NCBI GenBank assembly: GCA_958510875.1
Contig: OY294069.1
Coordinates: 167,275,111 to 167,339,110, forward strand
DNA from: Endomychus coccineus
Lineage: Eukaryota; Arthropoda; Insecta; Coleoptera; Endomychidae
DNA length: 64,000 nt
Direction of reading: 5' to 3'
Shown here: piece by piece, positions 1 through 9,199 of the stretch
Position numbering within the stretch: position 1 is the stretch's first letter
Layout of the letters: each line of letters begins with the position of its first letter
Program-made: the position numbers and the translations under genes
Notes under the pieces: model-generated
The model's database searches: none
Told to the model about the DNA's origin: nothing
Seen by the model: only the letters and a program-made list of their open reading frames with translations

Positions 1-770
1 ATAACTTCCACAGCCATTCGCTATTTTGTAATTCGGTAAGAGGATGATTCTTTTCATGCAAAAAAATTTCGATCGCTGCCCGAAGTTTAAAAAAGCGCCG
101 AAGGACTTTTCCGCAACTAAGCCAACGTACGACAATATGATATGATGAGTCATTTTCTCCAATCTCTTCATCAAACTCGCGAAATTGTCGGTGATTCAGC
201 TCAGTCTATCTCATGAAATCAACAACTGATATGACTGGTTTTAGAACTTCAGACATATCCAAACATTTCCCGAACAAGGACTGTTGATGAATGATACAAT
301 GTAAGACTAACGGTTTTGAACCACCATCATTTTCTACAGTTTTTGACACAAGAGCAACCACTCCTCTATTTATACCACACATGTTATGGCCTCCATCAGT
401 AGTGATAGATTTCAAGCTTTTCTATCGAAGGTTCTTTTTAATAATGGCATTTTCAACTCCCTCCTAAATATCGTCCTCAGTAGTCGTGTCGTGAATTTTA
501 TCAATATCAAGAAGTTTTTCATACACTTCATACACATCCGTTGACGCATTCAAGGCCAGAGAAAACCACTAAAGATGTCCATTTTTGGTTTAATTGAAAT
601 GATATATTTTCTGCGATGTCTTCTACCCTCCGAGTCACGGTGTTTGCTGACAAACTGACAGTTTTTAATAAATTAACCTTTTCGGGGCACATTTCTTCGG
701 CTACTGCAATTACGCACTCTTTGATCATTTCTTCGTCGGTGAATGGTTTACCACATTTCGCAAGCTAAAT
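1..770 (-). pseudogene. hAT transposase relic (GTF2IRD2/Charlie-like)
   Basis: Read on the minus strand across frames, this is the middle of a hAT-superfamily cut-and-paste transposase of the type that gave rise to vertebrate GTF2IRD2. In order from 770 downward I see LAKCGKPFTDEEMIKE, then WFSLALNASTD (about 570-530), ITTDGGHNMCG (about 405-375), LHCIIHQQSLFGK and REFDEEIGEND (near 190-155). hAT enzymes normally have an acidic residue in the LALDxSxD motif; here the first Asp is Asn, so the catalytic site is lost. The second Asp (TTDGG) survives. Stops and a frame change interrupt the reading, and the C-terminal part lies outside the window. It is a decayed single fragment with no visible termini. 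Confidence 0.85.
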
Positions 771-2900
771 TTTGGGGGAAAATTGCAGTCAAAATAGTAT
801 GCTTTTTTAATACTTAAGCTCACAAACACTGTAAGTCAGATCTGTAAATTGTTCTGGTAACCTATAATGAATATAAATATCAATTTGTTGGACTCCAAGA
901 AAGAAAACAAACGGAATGTCGGAGAACAATCGTATTAGGCGATGTTTTACTAGCGGTGTAGAGACCGTTGTTGACAGAAAGAGTTTATAAATGCCGATTT
1001 GAGAGGAGATTATTAGATTACGGTAGCTATATAGTTTAGGAAGCCGATTTCGCTCCTGGGCTGAAAGACAACCACTAGATGGAGTTGTGGCAGTGTAGAG
1101 TCCGGAAGAGGAAGTGAGTAGTCCACCCGCACGGCTAGCGGCACTCAGCAGGTGGCTGATGAAAGTGCTCCCGTCAACATAATTATATTTCTTTCCTTCT
1201 ACTCGATTCACAACACTTTTAATTACGACGAACTTAAAAAGGGTCTTAATTTACACACCCTACCAATTCATCAACCCCTTTTTACAACTCAGTTCTTTTA
1301 TCTATGACTCATAAATTTATTGTTCGGTGGCGATCGATAAAAATTATTCCGTTAAATGAGGCGCTTTATAAACTGCTGCTTTCGTTAAAGTAAATCTTAT
1401 TCCCTTAATATCATTAAGGAATATTCAAGACTAGATTTAAAATGCTTCAATGAAATGGTAAATTAAAAAGTTAATGTAAAACAATTTTATAAGCAAGGTA
1501 TTTTGAATATTTATGGAAGCTATACGAATGTAAATATTGATAGGATTTCAGTCTAGGAATTATATCAATTTCAGACATCTGTCTACCATCAATATTTGAT
1601 GAAACTCAATGAAGAAACGAGAGCATAAGAATTTGAAAAGTAGTGAAAAGGAAACCGTCTTCCCCAAAATGATGGAGGACTAAGTTAGAAACGAAAAGAG
1701 GGAAAAAGGAACGACACTCTGTTATCTAGATGTTTATCTGGAATTATATTACAAAAATTCATTTTGAATGTGCATGGTAGTAAAGGGAATTCTATTTCTT
1801 CAGGAATTAGAACAATTCCAATCAACAATTAATTGGAACTCAATGATGAAACAAGAGCATAAAAGTCGGAAGTTGAATGGAGGAAGTAGGATTTAAGATC
1901 AGGAAATATCACTCATGGCCAAAATAATATTCTCCAATACAGCTGACATACCATTGAGTGACGTTGACATAAAATAAATCTTGACCCATGCAATAGAATT
2001 ATGTGAAGCAACTTTGAGGAAATTCAACTTGCAACATTAAAAATAATATTTGGTTCGCAAATAATAACTCTAGAACAGGTATTCCAAATTTCCTAAATGA
2101 GCAAATCTCATCTCAAACAACATTTCTTGGCAATTTTTGACAAGTTGAGGTTTTTTTCCAAAAAAAGGGTCGTCTTCATAATTATGAGGACGTTGGGCTA
2201 GTGTTGAACCAAAACCGCGGGTCAAGAATATAAATTTTATCAAAGAAAAGTACATATATACAAGAGTAATTTTTAATTGACGCTTAATTAATATTTAAAA
2301 TACAGACGTTCCAATCATGAACCCTGCAAAGTTATGCAGAATACTATCCAACAATATCAAAGCACAGGAAAGTGCAAAAGGAAGATGAAATGTGTGACCA
2401 CAAGAAACATTTTAGCTGATCATTGAGCATATGCACCTGGTACAAATATAAAGATATTCAGAATTGCTTTGAATTTTCAGATTAACATTTCAACGTAGTT
2501 ATTGTAAATGTTTAGATTTCTAGTCTATAGAGTATAATAATTTTTCCATGCTGAATGAGGTAACAAAAATTTGTACAGCAAAAAAATTCAAAAGCCGATA
2601 TACTCATTTGAGGACGTTGGGTACTTTCATTTCATCTATTTCGAAAATGCTTTTACCCGTACCGTATATGGATGGTTGTAATGCTTCTTTGCTTTTTTTG
2701 AGGTGACTGATTTTATCTTCAACATCACACAGAGTTCCACCAACAAAAATCACCGACACCTACGAATATTTTATTGTAAATTTGTAGTTGATTTTTTACC
2801 AGTCACATCAGTCTTAACCATTTCAGTTCTGGTTACCAAATAATCATGAAACGTCCAAATTACAACAGCGTTACGTCCATCTAAAAAACTATGACAACTT
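771..2900. other. Unassigned AT-rich interval
   Basis: No gene is supported. A 134-codon minus-strand open frame (807-1211) is Ser/Thr/Leu-rich in its first half and resembles nothing I recognise; its GC-richer centre (about 1040-1180) may be a repeat fragment. Two loosely similar segments, near 1550-1640 and 1790-1870, share an 'actcaatga.gaaac.agagcataa' pattern and look like diverged copies of one dispersed repeat. The rest is featureless. Confidence 0.4.
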
Positions 2901-3252
2901 ATATAAGGTGTTTATCACCTCCAATACATTAAACGATCCATATGTATATGTACAGTGTGAGTCACCTTATATATACACCCACCTACAGCTTTTATTCCAA
3001 GAGTTAGACAACATTTCTTGTATAAAAGTTGTAGTCCAGGATTTTTTATCACTTGAAAGAGAAAATAGCGCAAAGTTCGAAAACTTCACAAAGTACATTT
3101 TTTGAATGGAACACCCTATAGTTTCTTTAGAATTTTCATTTTTTTCTCAATCTAAATATGAATAACCAGTTTCTAATTTTGGAAATATTTGCATTTAATT
3201 TTTTTGAAATTAATCAGGAACCTGTAAGGTGCTTGAGGTATGATAAAGACTT

Positions 3253-3314
<62 letters not shown>
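3253..3314. repeat. (TA)n microsatellite, left flank of palindrome
   Basis: About 60 bp of uninterrupted TA dinucleotide. A second TA run of about 24 bp lies at 3703-3726, just beyond the right edge of the palindrome at 3315-3670, so the palindrome sits between two TA tracts. Such tracts are a common landing site or product of element ends. Confidence 0.95.
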
Positions 3315-3319
<5 letters not shown>

Positions 3320-3670
3320 AAGTTGTGGGTTCTCTTAGGTTTTTCAGCAATTTTAAATGAATTATCTCAATGAAACAATCTTTTCATTCGACGCGTTTCG
3401 GCTTTCGCCTTCAGGAATTTATTCATTGTTTACATTATGAAGTGAGTTGATTTTACGGAAGCACACACTCATCATGGCTTTGAAATTCAGACTGAATTTC
3501 AAAGCCATGATGAGTGTGTGCTTCCGTAAAATCAACTCACTTCATAATGTAAACAATGAATAAATTCCTGAAGAAGGCGAAAGCCGAAACGCGTCGAATG
3601 AAAAGATTGTTTCATTGAGATAATTCATTTAAAATTGCTGAAAAACCTAAGAGAACCCACAACTTACTTT
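3315..3670. repeat. Near-perfect head-to-head palindrome, ~177-bp arms
   Basis: Left arm 3315-3490 and right arm 3492-3670 are reverse complements around a single central A at 3491. The right arm is 3 nt longer, because the left arm lacks three bases inside the CTGAAGA motif; otherwise the arms match almost completely. It looks like two copies of one retroelement terminus joined head to head. The motif CTGAAGA...GAAACGCGTC in the arms is the type found in the terminal repeats of Penelope-like elements. No coding sequence is present. Confidence 0.95.
3551..3612 (+). ncRNA. Candidate type I hammerhead ribozyme (PLE-associated)
   Basis: The right palindrome arm carries the hammerhead core in order. 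CTGAAGA is at 3568-3574. A GGC/GCC stem II with a GAAA loop spans 3576-3585. GAAAC is at 3586-3590 and GCGTC follows, putting the predicted cleavage site after C3595. Stem III would be the self-complementary ACGCGT, which suits a dimeric form. Stem I is well supported: ATTC (3564-3567) pairs with GAAT (3596-3599), a 6x6 internal loop follows, then AAACAAT (3551-3557) pairs with ATTGTTT (3606-3612). One extra unpaired A at 3575 precedes stem II and could weaken activity. PLEs are known to carry such ribozymes. The left-arm copy has a 3-nt deletion in the core and should be dead. Confidence 0.65.
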
Positions 3671-3729
3671 AGATAAACCAGCAAAAGAAAACCACAGCGA
3701 ATTTATATATATATATATATATATATGTT

Positions 3730-4100
3730 ATTGTGAAAATGATATTCCACCCAGCAAACAATCGATCACCTTGAGAGTCAAATTATGTTCAAATCACGAT
3801 TTCGAAAACCTCAGAGATATGACTAATCTAGCAAATGAAAGATGCTATAAGAAGAATGTAGGATTAAACTGGAGATAAGCAGCTGAAGCCTTCTCCCAGT
3901 CCTTGGGCGGTAAGTTCATTTCCATCATGTATAAATTTGTTGGAATACTCGATGTAGATGTGGTACCTTTTACAAAATAATGGAATGGCTCAACTGGTCA
4001 ACCAACTTGTTTAATGAATCATAATAATGACTAATCTAACTTTTGTATAAAGCTCATAAGTAAAAAACCCTCGGCACAAAATAAGGAATTGGAGGAGCAG
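3730..4100. other. Unassigned interval
   Basis: No coding or repeat structure was recognised between the palindrome and the tandem repeats at 4152. Confidence 0.4.
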
Positions 4101-5063
4101 ACCTGTTCAGAACCTCGGAAAACGTATAAAAGCAGTGACAGATAACAGATCGCTCTCTTTTGTGATTTCAATTTTCAAGCAGTACAATTGCTCTCTTGTG
4201 ATTTTGATTTTCAATCAGTACAGGCTCTTTTGTGAGTTTGAATTTCAATAAGTACCGTTGCTCTTTTGTGATTTTGATTTTCAAATAGTACCGTTGAAGT
4301 GAGATTAAAATGAGAATCGAAGTGAATTAAATATCCGAGTTTGAGTCCGATTTAATCTGTGAATTAACAAAAGTGTTCCGTTTAAGTGAATTGTTTCATA
4401 GGGTAAATGATAGCTAAATAGTTTATATTTTGGGCATTACGATATATTCTCCAAACCAACCGAATTTATAACCGAATATATCGTAGTGTGATTTGAACAT
4501 TTCATTTATTAGTGTTGCTATCTAAGATTTACCGAATACCGCTCATTACGCTAGGACCTGTTTGATTCGTACTTTTCCGCAAATTGATCATTCTGAATCA
4601 TTTGTCAACCGATTCCGTACCGCTGAGTTGAATTTAGATACCGAACACATCGTAAAGTAGATACGTTGAAAGAGTTTTCATATAACGTTTGAGCTTCATT
4701 ACATTTTCCGTCTGGGTAAATTTTCATGAAATAATACCGTTCAATTGCATTTATATTGATTATTCTGAAAGTGTACTTGTTATATTTATTACATATTTTA
4801 ATATTTGGAATTCCCCGTTTTATTAAATTATTCCTGCTCCATCTTCAAACGAGCTAAGTTTTAACCAGGTATCAATTGTAACTAAAGCCTACAATTTTGA
4901 TACTGTTTTCTGCCCAATGGACTCTGGTTATACTTCACTGTAGCTACCCTAGGGACATGGCTATCTATAGATAGCAGAGTGACAAGCCTTGTGGTGAAGA
5001 CCCTAGCAGAAGTCTTCAAAAAGGAGTTAACCTTTAGAAAAATCTGGCGCCCGAGGATTTGAA
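4100..5063 (+). other. Possible LTR/leader of an LTR retroelement
   Basis: A TATA-like 'gtataaaagc' at about 4127 is followed by four imperfect tandem units of about 34-38 bp (4152-4296), each with 'gctct..tgtgattttgattttcaa..agtac'. At 5045-5063 the string 'tggcgcccgaggatttgaa' looks like a tRNA primer-binding site: its first ten bases fit the tRNA-Lys class and the remainder resembles a T-arm complement. Together these could be the U3-R-U5 and leader of a Gypsy-type element. I could not find a matching second LTR, a clear TG start, or gag/pol coding downstream, so the call is weak. Confidence 0.25.
4152..4296. repeat. Short tandem repeat, ~36 bp x4
   Basis: Units begin at 4152, 4190, 4224 and 4260, each starting 'gctct(c)ttttgtg' and ending 'agtac'. 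Copies differ at several positions, so the array is old. It lies 25 bp after a TATA-like box. Confidence 0.85.
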
Positions 5064-5379
5064 ATAAGCACTTTACCGAAAAGCCGCAAGGTACACGTTA
5101 TAGCTTCAATAATATTGACCGTGTAAGGTACGATTAAGACGAATATCCCAGATTTCGATACTTCAATCACAATAACCTGCAAAATTCAATCCGGTTTGCA
5201 TTATTATTCAGATTATTTAGTTGTGTGTATAATCTCACGTTTAGAAACGGTGCAAACTCGTGTTACTGAACACTAATTCCAATGTTAGCAATTAAATTAT
5301 TCGACATCAAACCGTTACGGTGTCTTCTTCAAACACTCCTCTTATACTTCTGTAACCACCCAACGGCGTCTATAACTCT

Positions 5380-5640
5380 GGAGTAGTCCGGCTAGCTGTG
5401 AGATGGATGTCGGTTGCGAGAGAAGCCCCAGGGAGGTCTGTAGTGTAATTTCACGGTACCGTGAATCTCAAACCCGCTATGCCTGTGACGGACCCTGGCC
5501 ACCTCCGCCGCACCGGGGCCCCAACACCTACACAAAGCACTCAAAGGAGCGGATTACTGATTTGTTTCAATTATATATGCATATTACCACCCCTGCCCTC
5601 GGCCAATCTGTACCACCGCCCTTGTCCCGCTAAACTTGTA
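5380..5640. other. GC-richer island with 16-bp palindrome
   Basis: This stretch is clearly GC-richer than its surroundings and contains a perfect 16-bp palindrome, 'ttcacggtaccgtgaa', at 5450-5465. Two overlapping plus-strand frames are open, but neither encodes a recognisable domain. It may be a fragment of a GC-rich element. No function is assigned. Confidence 0.35.
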
Positions 5641-5868
5641 TATCCACTATCTAGTTGTGAAGTATTTCGCTTAATTCACAACTTGAAACTCTAATATAAA
5701 TCACATCAAACACTTCCACGTAAACCTCTCTGTCGACCCTTTTTACTAACATAAATAATTCATTGACCTAATTTTACATTTTCGGTAGCATCCTGCCGGA
5801 GAATAGTGCAATACTACGCCTCCGTGTTTTGAAAAACCATCCAAAGTCATGTTTAAATTTGAAAAAAA

Positions 5869-5913
5869 CGTGTGGCACTCGGGGACTGCCGCGGTAAAGC
5901 TATTGCATAGCAC
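5869..5913 (-). repeat. Helentron-type terminal hairpin motif, copy 1
   Basis: A 45-bp block 'cgtgtggcactcggg...' ending in the hairpin 'gctattgcatagc' is repeated almost exactly at 29311-29354. There it lies about 150 bp downstream of the Helentron endonuclease reading frame. Read on the minus strand it is a hairpin followed by ACCGCGG and GAGTGCCACACG, which fits the 3' terminal region of Helentrons and their short non-autonomous relatives. That role is inferred from position and structure. Confidence 0.6.
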
Positions 5914-6030
5914 TACGCCACTGGAAAAAGTTGGGCAGAAAAACATCCACTACCCCTTCAAAATATTCACGAATAATGAGTAAAAAAGAGTATCATCTTG
6001 ATCTCTATGAAGAGTATTCTGTAACAAGTG

Positions 6031-6068
6031 CATAGATAACTCTACTACCGGTAGTAGAGTTATCTATG
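6031..6068. repeat. 38-bp perfect palindrome
   Basis: Two 19-bp halves, beginning 'catagataactctactacc', are exact reverse complements with no spacer. The heptamer 'acaagtg' flanks it on both sides (6024-6030 and 6072-6078) as a direct repeat. It would extrude as a hairpin. It sits between two Helentron-like segments and may be a terminal hairpin or a minimal insertion. Confidence 0.9.
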
Positions 6069-6119
6069 GTGACAAGTGTCAGATGACTTGTAAACACAAT
6101 TTTATACGAAAGTTTCAAC

Positions 6120-6305
6120 GTTCAGATCTCGATAGCGCTTCCGGCTCCGGGATTTTCACGTGGCCTATCGAAATTAGAAGGTTCGAATTGTATAAAAACA
6201 CAATTGCATGAACGCCAGACGTCTTATGTAATTAGCTACGAACGTAATAATTTTGACATATCCTCGAGGAGGTCGCTGCGCTTAAGTTAGAGTTTATATA
6301 TTTTA
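6120..6305 (+). repeat. Dispersed repeat, inverted copy at 30590-30785
   Basis: About 185 bp here matches the reverse complement of 30590-30785 over nearly its full length. Shared landmarks are 'gggattttcac.tggcc', 'cgaaattagaaggttcgaa', 'taattagctacgaacg' and 'gagtttata'. Both copies lie near the hairpin-bearing terminal motif (6861-6945 and 30469-30941), so this is probably the body of one non-autonomous Helentron-like family. Confidence 0.8.
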
Positions 6306-6860
6306 CCTCTATTTTGTTAATTTGGGGCCGTTTCGAACCCCGTGCGGCCGGCGCCAGTTGTAATAAAGTATTTTGGGCTATGGGCCGCTATCTTCTACCC
6401 GCTTTCGGTATATTTAAATAGCTAGAAAATTCCCTTTCGTACGTCGCACGTCAGATGCTACTAGGTGACAGTTGAGAATACCTCAAACTGTTTTAATTAA
6501 ATTTTCCTATTTAATCGACATTTTGGGGCCCGAGACTATACTATTTAGTTGGCCCCGTTCATAAACTAACGACAGGGAGCGAAAACCGCATGCGAAAAGT
6601 CCTCGTTAAGACGTTCTATGTAGGCCGTAAATTTGCACTTTTCTAACTCGGGACCTACGCGTTTCTCACGTGAACGTCATTCGATTTATCGAAAATTAAC
6701 CAATTCAAAACAGTTTTCGACCAAGTTTGAGGTTATCACGACCTTTTAAAAGGTTCAAAGTTAACATTTCGACAATTTCAAGGTCGGCCGAGCTACATGG
6801 TAGGCGGAGTGGTGGGTGTCAGGATATTTCGTTACAGTATTTGTTTTTTGTTTTTTTAGA

Positions 6861-6945
6861 TTTTCGTTACGTTATTTGTCTTTTATTTTTTTTCTTGATT
6901 CGGTCGCCGCGCTCAAAGTCCGCGATAAAAGCTATATGCAATAGC
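6861..6945 (-). repeat. Helentron-like terminal motif, second type
   Basis: The block 'cttgattcggtcgccgcgct' followed by 'aagctatatgcaatag' recurs at 30469-30549 and 30868-30941. It ends in a hairpin (aagctat/atagctt) preceded by a CGCGG-containing stretch, the same architecture as the motif at 5869 and 29311. The upstream part of this copy differs from the 30-kb copies. Confidence 0.65.
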
Positions 6946-7262
6946 CTAACTGATTGATTTGAATTTCCCGCCACTTTGTGCACAATCAACATTGACGTTT
7001 GAGGTTAAGTATACTCACTCATAGCCTACTGGAATGGAAGGTTGGTATATTGGCTTTTCGACGCCCAAATCATATGAGTCCAGCTGAACGGACAAAACAG
7101 TCAGTCGGTGAATATATTCGTGCTAATTACAGTAAAAATAAAAACCTAATTGAATTAATTTCCGCTGCAAAGTATTACTTGAGAGATTGTGAGTAAAGTG
7201 ATAATGTTACGACGATTGTTTGTTGTTCATTTCTAGTATTGTTTGTAAGGTTAGTGTAACAC

Positions 7263-7500
7263 GCGAGTTTAGGCTAAAACGGCCATGCTGATTTCGAAAA
7301 TAGATAGAAAAGGGAGAGTACTCCCACCTTCCTACGATGTTCTAGATAAGTCAATGAGCTCGGAAATGTAACATCATCAATTAAACGAATAGCTCTCCTC
7401 TGGATAGAATCCAAGAGCTTCAGCGTATGTTTGGATGCCGAACTCCAAACATATTTCAATTCTCTGACAACTTCACCAGTTACCATCATTATAAGTTCAT
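7263..7500 (-). pseudogene. LINE B: C-terminal tail of jockey-type RT
   Basis: The minus strand encodes VWSSASKHTLKLLDSIQ-RRAIRLIDDV...SLTYLEHRRKVGVLSLFYLF, the conserved tail after the reverse-transcriptase domain of jockey-like LINEs. The same tail occurs at 33005-33534, 36945-37345 and 63230-63480. Read on the minus strand it follows the RT piece at 8636-9170, so the two are one copy separated by about 1.1 kb of foreign DNA. The frame is open for 71 codons but truncated at both sides. Confidence 0.85.
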
Positions 7501-8016
7501 ATTAGTTTTTCAGAATTGAACAGAACATGATTAATCATTCTAATTTTTGACTCTCCGATAAGAATACCCGCGGTTCTCCGCAACCTAGATTGGTTGCATT
7601 GGAATTATCATCATCATTATTTGAACAAATCGGGCATTCTAAGGGCACCACCCAAAGTCGTTCCTGTCCCTTGGGTCACGTGAAGAGTTACTTTAACATT
7701 TTAATGTTCCAAGTTTGTAGAATAGAAATTCAAAGAATATCCAAGTTTAAGCAATTTATTATGTTCTAGTTGATGTACTTTTTTTTAAACATAATAAAAG
7801 GTAATGTTGTCGTCTCCCAAGTCAAAGTTGGGATACCACATGATTTGATTGAATTTTGAATTCAGCCCATTATTCTTTATCCATCCGAGAATGTGAACCG
7901 AAGTTGATTAGGAATATAGGAAAGATTGTTATTCCTTATTTTTACATCAGTTTTCTTCACGACATTTTTGGTAAGGAACATTTCTTTCATTTTTTTAAAT
8001 ATTATTTTATCTCAAA

Positions 8017-8295
8017 ATGCCTTTGTGTTGTATACTACCCAAATACAATAGCAATCGTTATGTCAATAATGCCGATAAGACTTATTATTCAACATTTGCT
8101 TTTTTACAAGATGAGAGCTTGAAACAAAAATGGATTACAGCAATTCATAAAGATTCTTTAAATCCCCTACAAAAACATACTCATGTTGTGAACATTCTCC
8201 CTACTGCGATTATTGAAGGAGACAAGACAGAAAAACGTGATGAAAATATATCTTGTTTCTTAGAAAACCTCCAAAACTTGTTCAAGATTGCGTAG
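8017..8295 (+). pseudogene. THAP-like zinc-finger relic
   Basis: The frame reads MPLCCILPKYNSNR...YYSTFAFLQDESLKQKWITAIHKDSLNP-LQKHTHV, close to the THAP DNA-binding domain (C-x-C near the N-terminus, F-P-x(n)-LRKxWI, then VCxxHF). The first Cys pair region and the LKQKWI core are visible. The second Cys-His pair is destroyed by a small deletion after HTHV, which shifts the frame. THAP domains occur in P-element- and Harbinger-type transposases and their host derivatives. It lies inside the DNA that splits LINE B, so it probably came from a DNA transposon. I could not define that element's ends. Confidence 0.55.
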
Positions 8296-8635
8296 GTATG
8301 TATTATTCTCCCGAATCGTCCGTTCTATTTGTCATAAAAGTTTCAATCATATGTGAACGTCCTGAAGAAAGACAATGAACATCGCTCAAAGAAGATAATA
8401 TTTTGAATCAAAATGTCTTTATTTCAAAATTCAAGGATGGAGAATTTACGAATTCATACCATTTTTCTGTGTCACAATCCTTCGTATTTGAATTTCAATC
8501 GCGGTTGGCTCAGATACTTCAATTGATTGTAGTGCTTCAATATTTTTCTTTCAATCGAGGTTACGCTGCCACCCGGTTGAATTTTTATGAGCCCCAGGCC
8601 CCAACAGGTGACAACCCACCCTCCCATGGATTAAA

Positions 8636-9170
8636 CAATTAAGAACTTGACGAGGAAATGTGCTTTGTAGATCACGAGTAACTGCTTGGGTGTGAAGTAG
8701 CCCTGGGCACGGAAAATAAAACTAAGTTTCTGTGAAGCAGTCTTCTCATTGGATCTCGATAGATCATTCCCTGAGAAGGCGCTGTTGGTGGTGATACCTA
8801 GAATGGATATTGAAGGCTTTAGAGAAATAGTTGTATCTGACATCTTCATAATAGGACTGTGGAATCCACCTTCCTGTAGAAAATACAATCTTAACACACA
8901 CTACTAGATTATCAGATCCTCATCTCAAAATTCCTGCTAGATCTTCATTTATTCCCTTGACAGTGTCTTGCAACTCTGGCTTCATTGTATGATATAAATG
9001 CCATATCGGTATGTAGTATACTATCATCCGCAAAGCTATGGGGGCGCAGGAAGTTACTCCTAACAGACCGTTCATATGAAGGAGAAACAAAGTTGGTGCT
9101 AAGGCTGTGGAATACCCGCGTTGATAGATTATTTCGGGGAAGACTATTTCAACAATCACGTGTTGTAATC
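8636..9170 (-). pseudogene. LINE B: reverse-transcriptase palm relic
   Basis: On the minus strand, from 9170 down, I read STALAPTLFLLHMNGLLGVTS (the GVPQGSVLAPTLFLLHIND region), a frame change through the FADD-type motif, and then SISILGITTNSAFSGND and FRAQGYFTPKQLLVIYKAH. This is the same order as in the LINE B copy at 62510-63480. Two or more frameshifts and the missing fingers domain make it dead. Its continuation is the tail at 7263-7500. Confidence 0.8.
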
Positions 9171-9199
9171 TATCTGAAAGAAAACAAAAGATCTAGTTA

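Noticed and set aside
807..1211. 134-codon minus-strand open frame
   Set aside because: No recognisable domain, no neighbouring gene structure, and composition like a repeat; not called as a gene.
6310..6560. Strings 'tttggggcc' near 6,325 and 'ttttggggcccgagac' near 6,515 as LTR primer-binding sites
   Set aside because: No flanking LTR pair, no gag/pol coding, and the match to a tRNA end is short.
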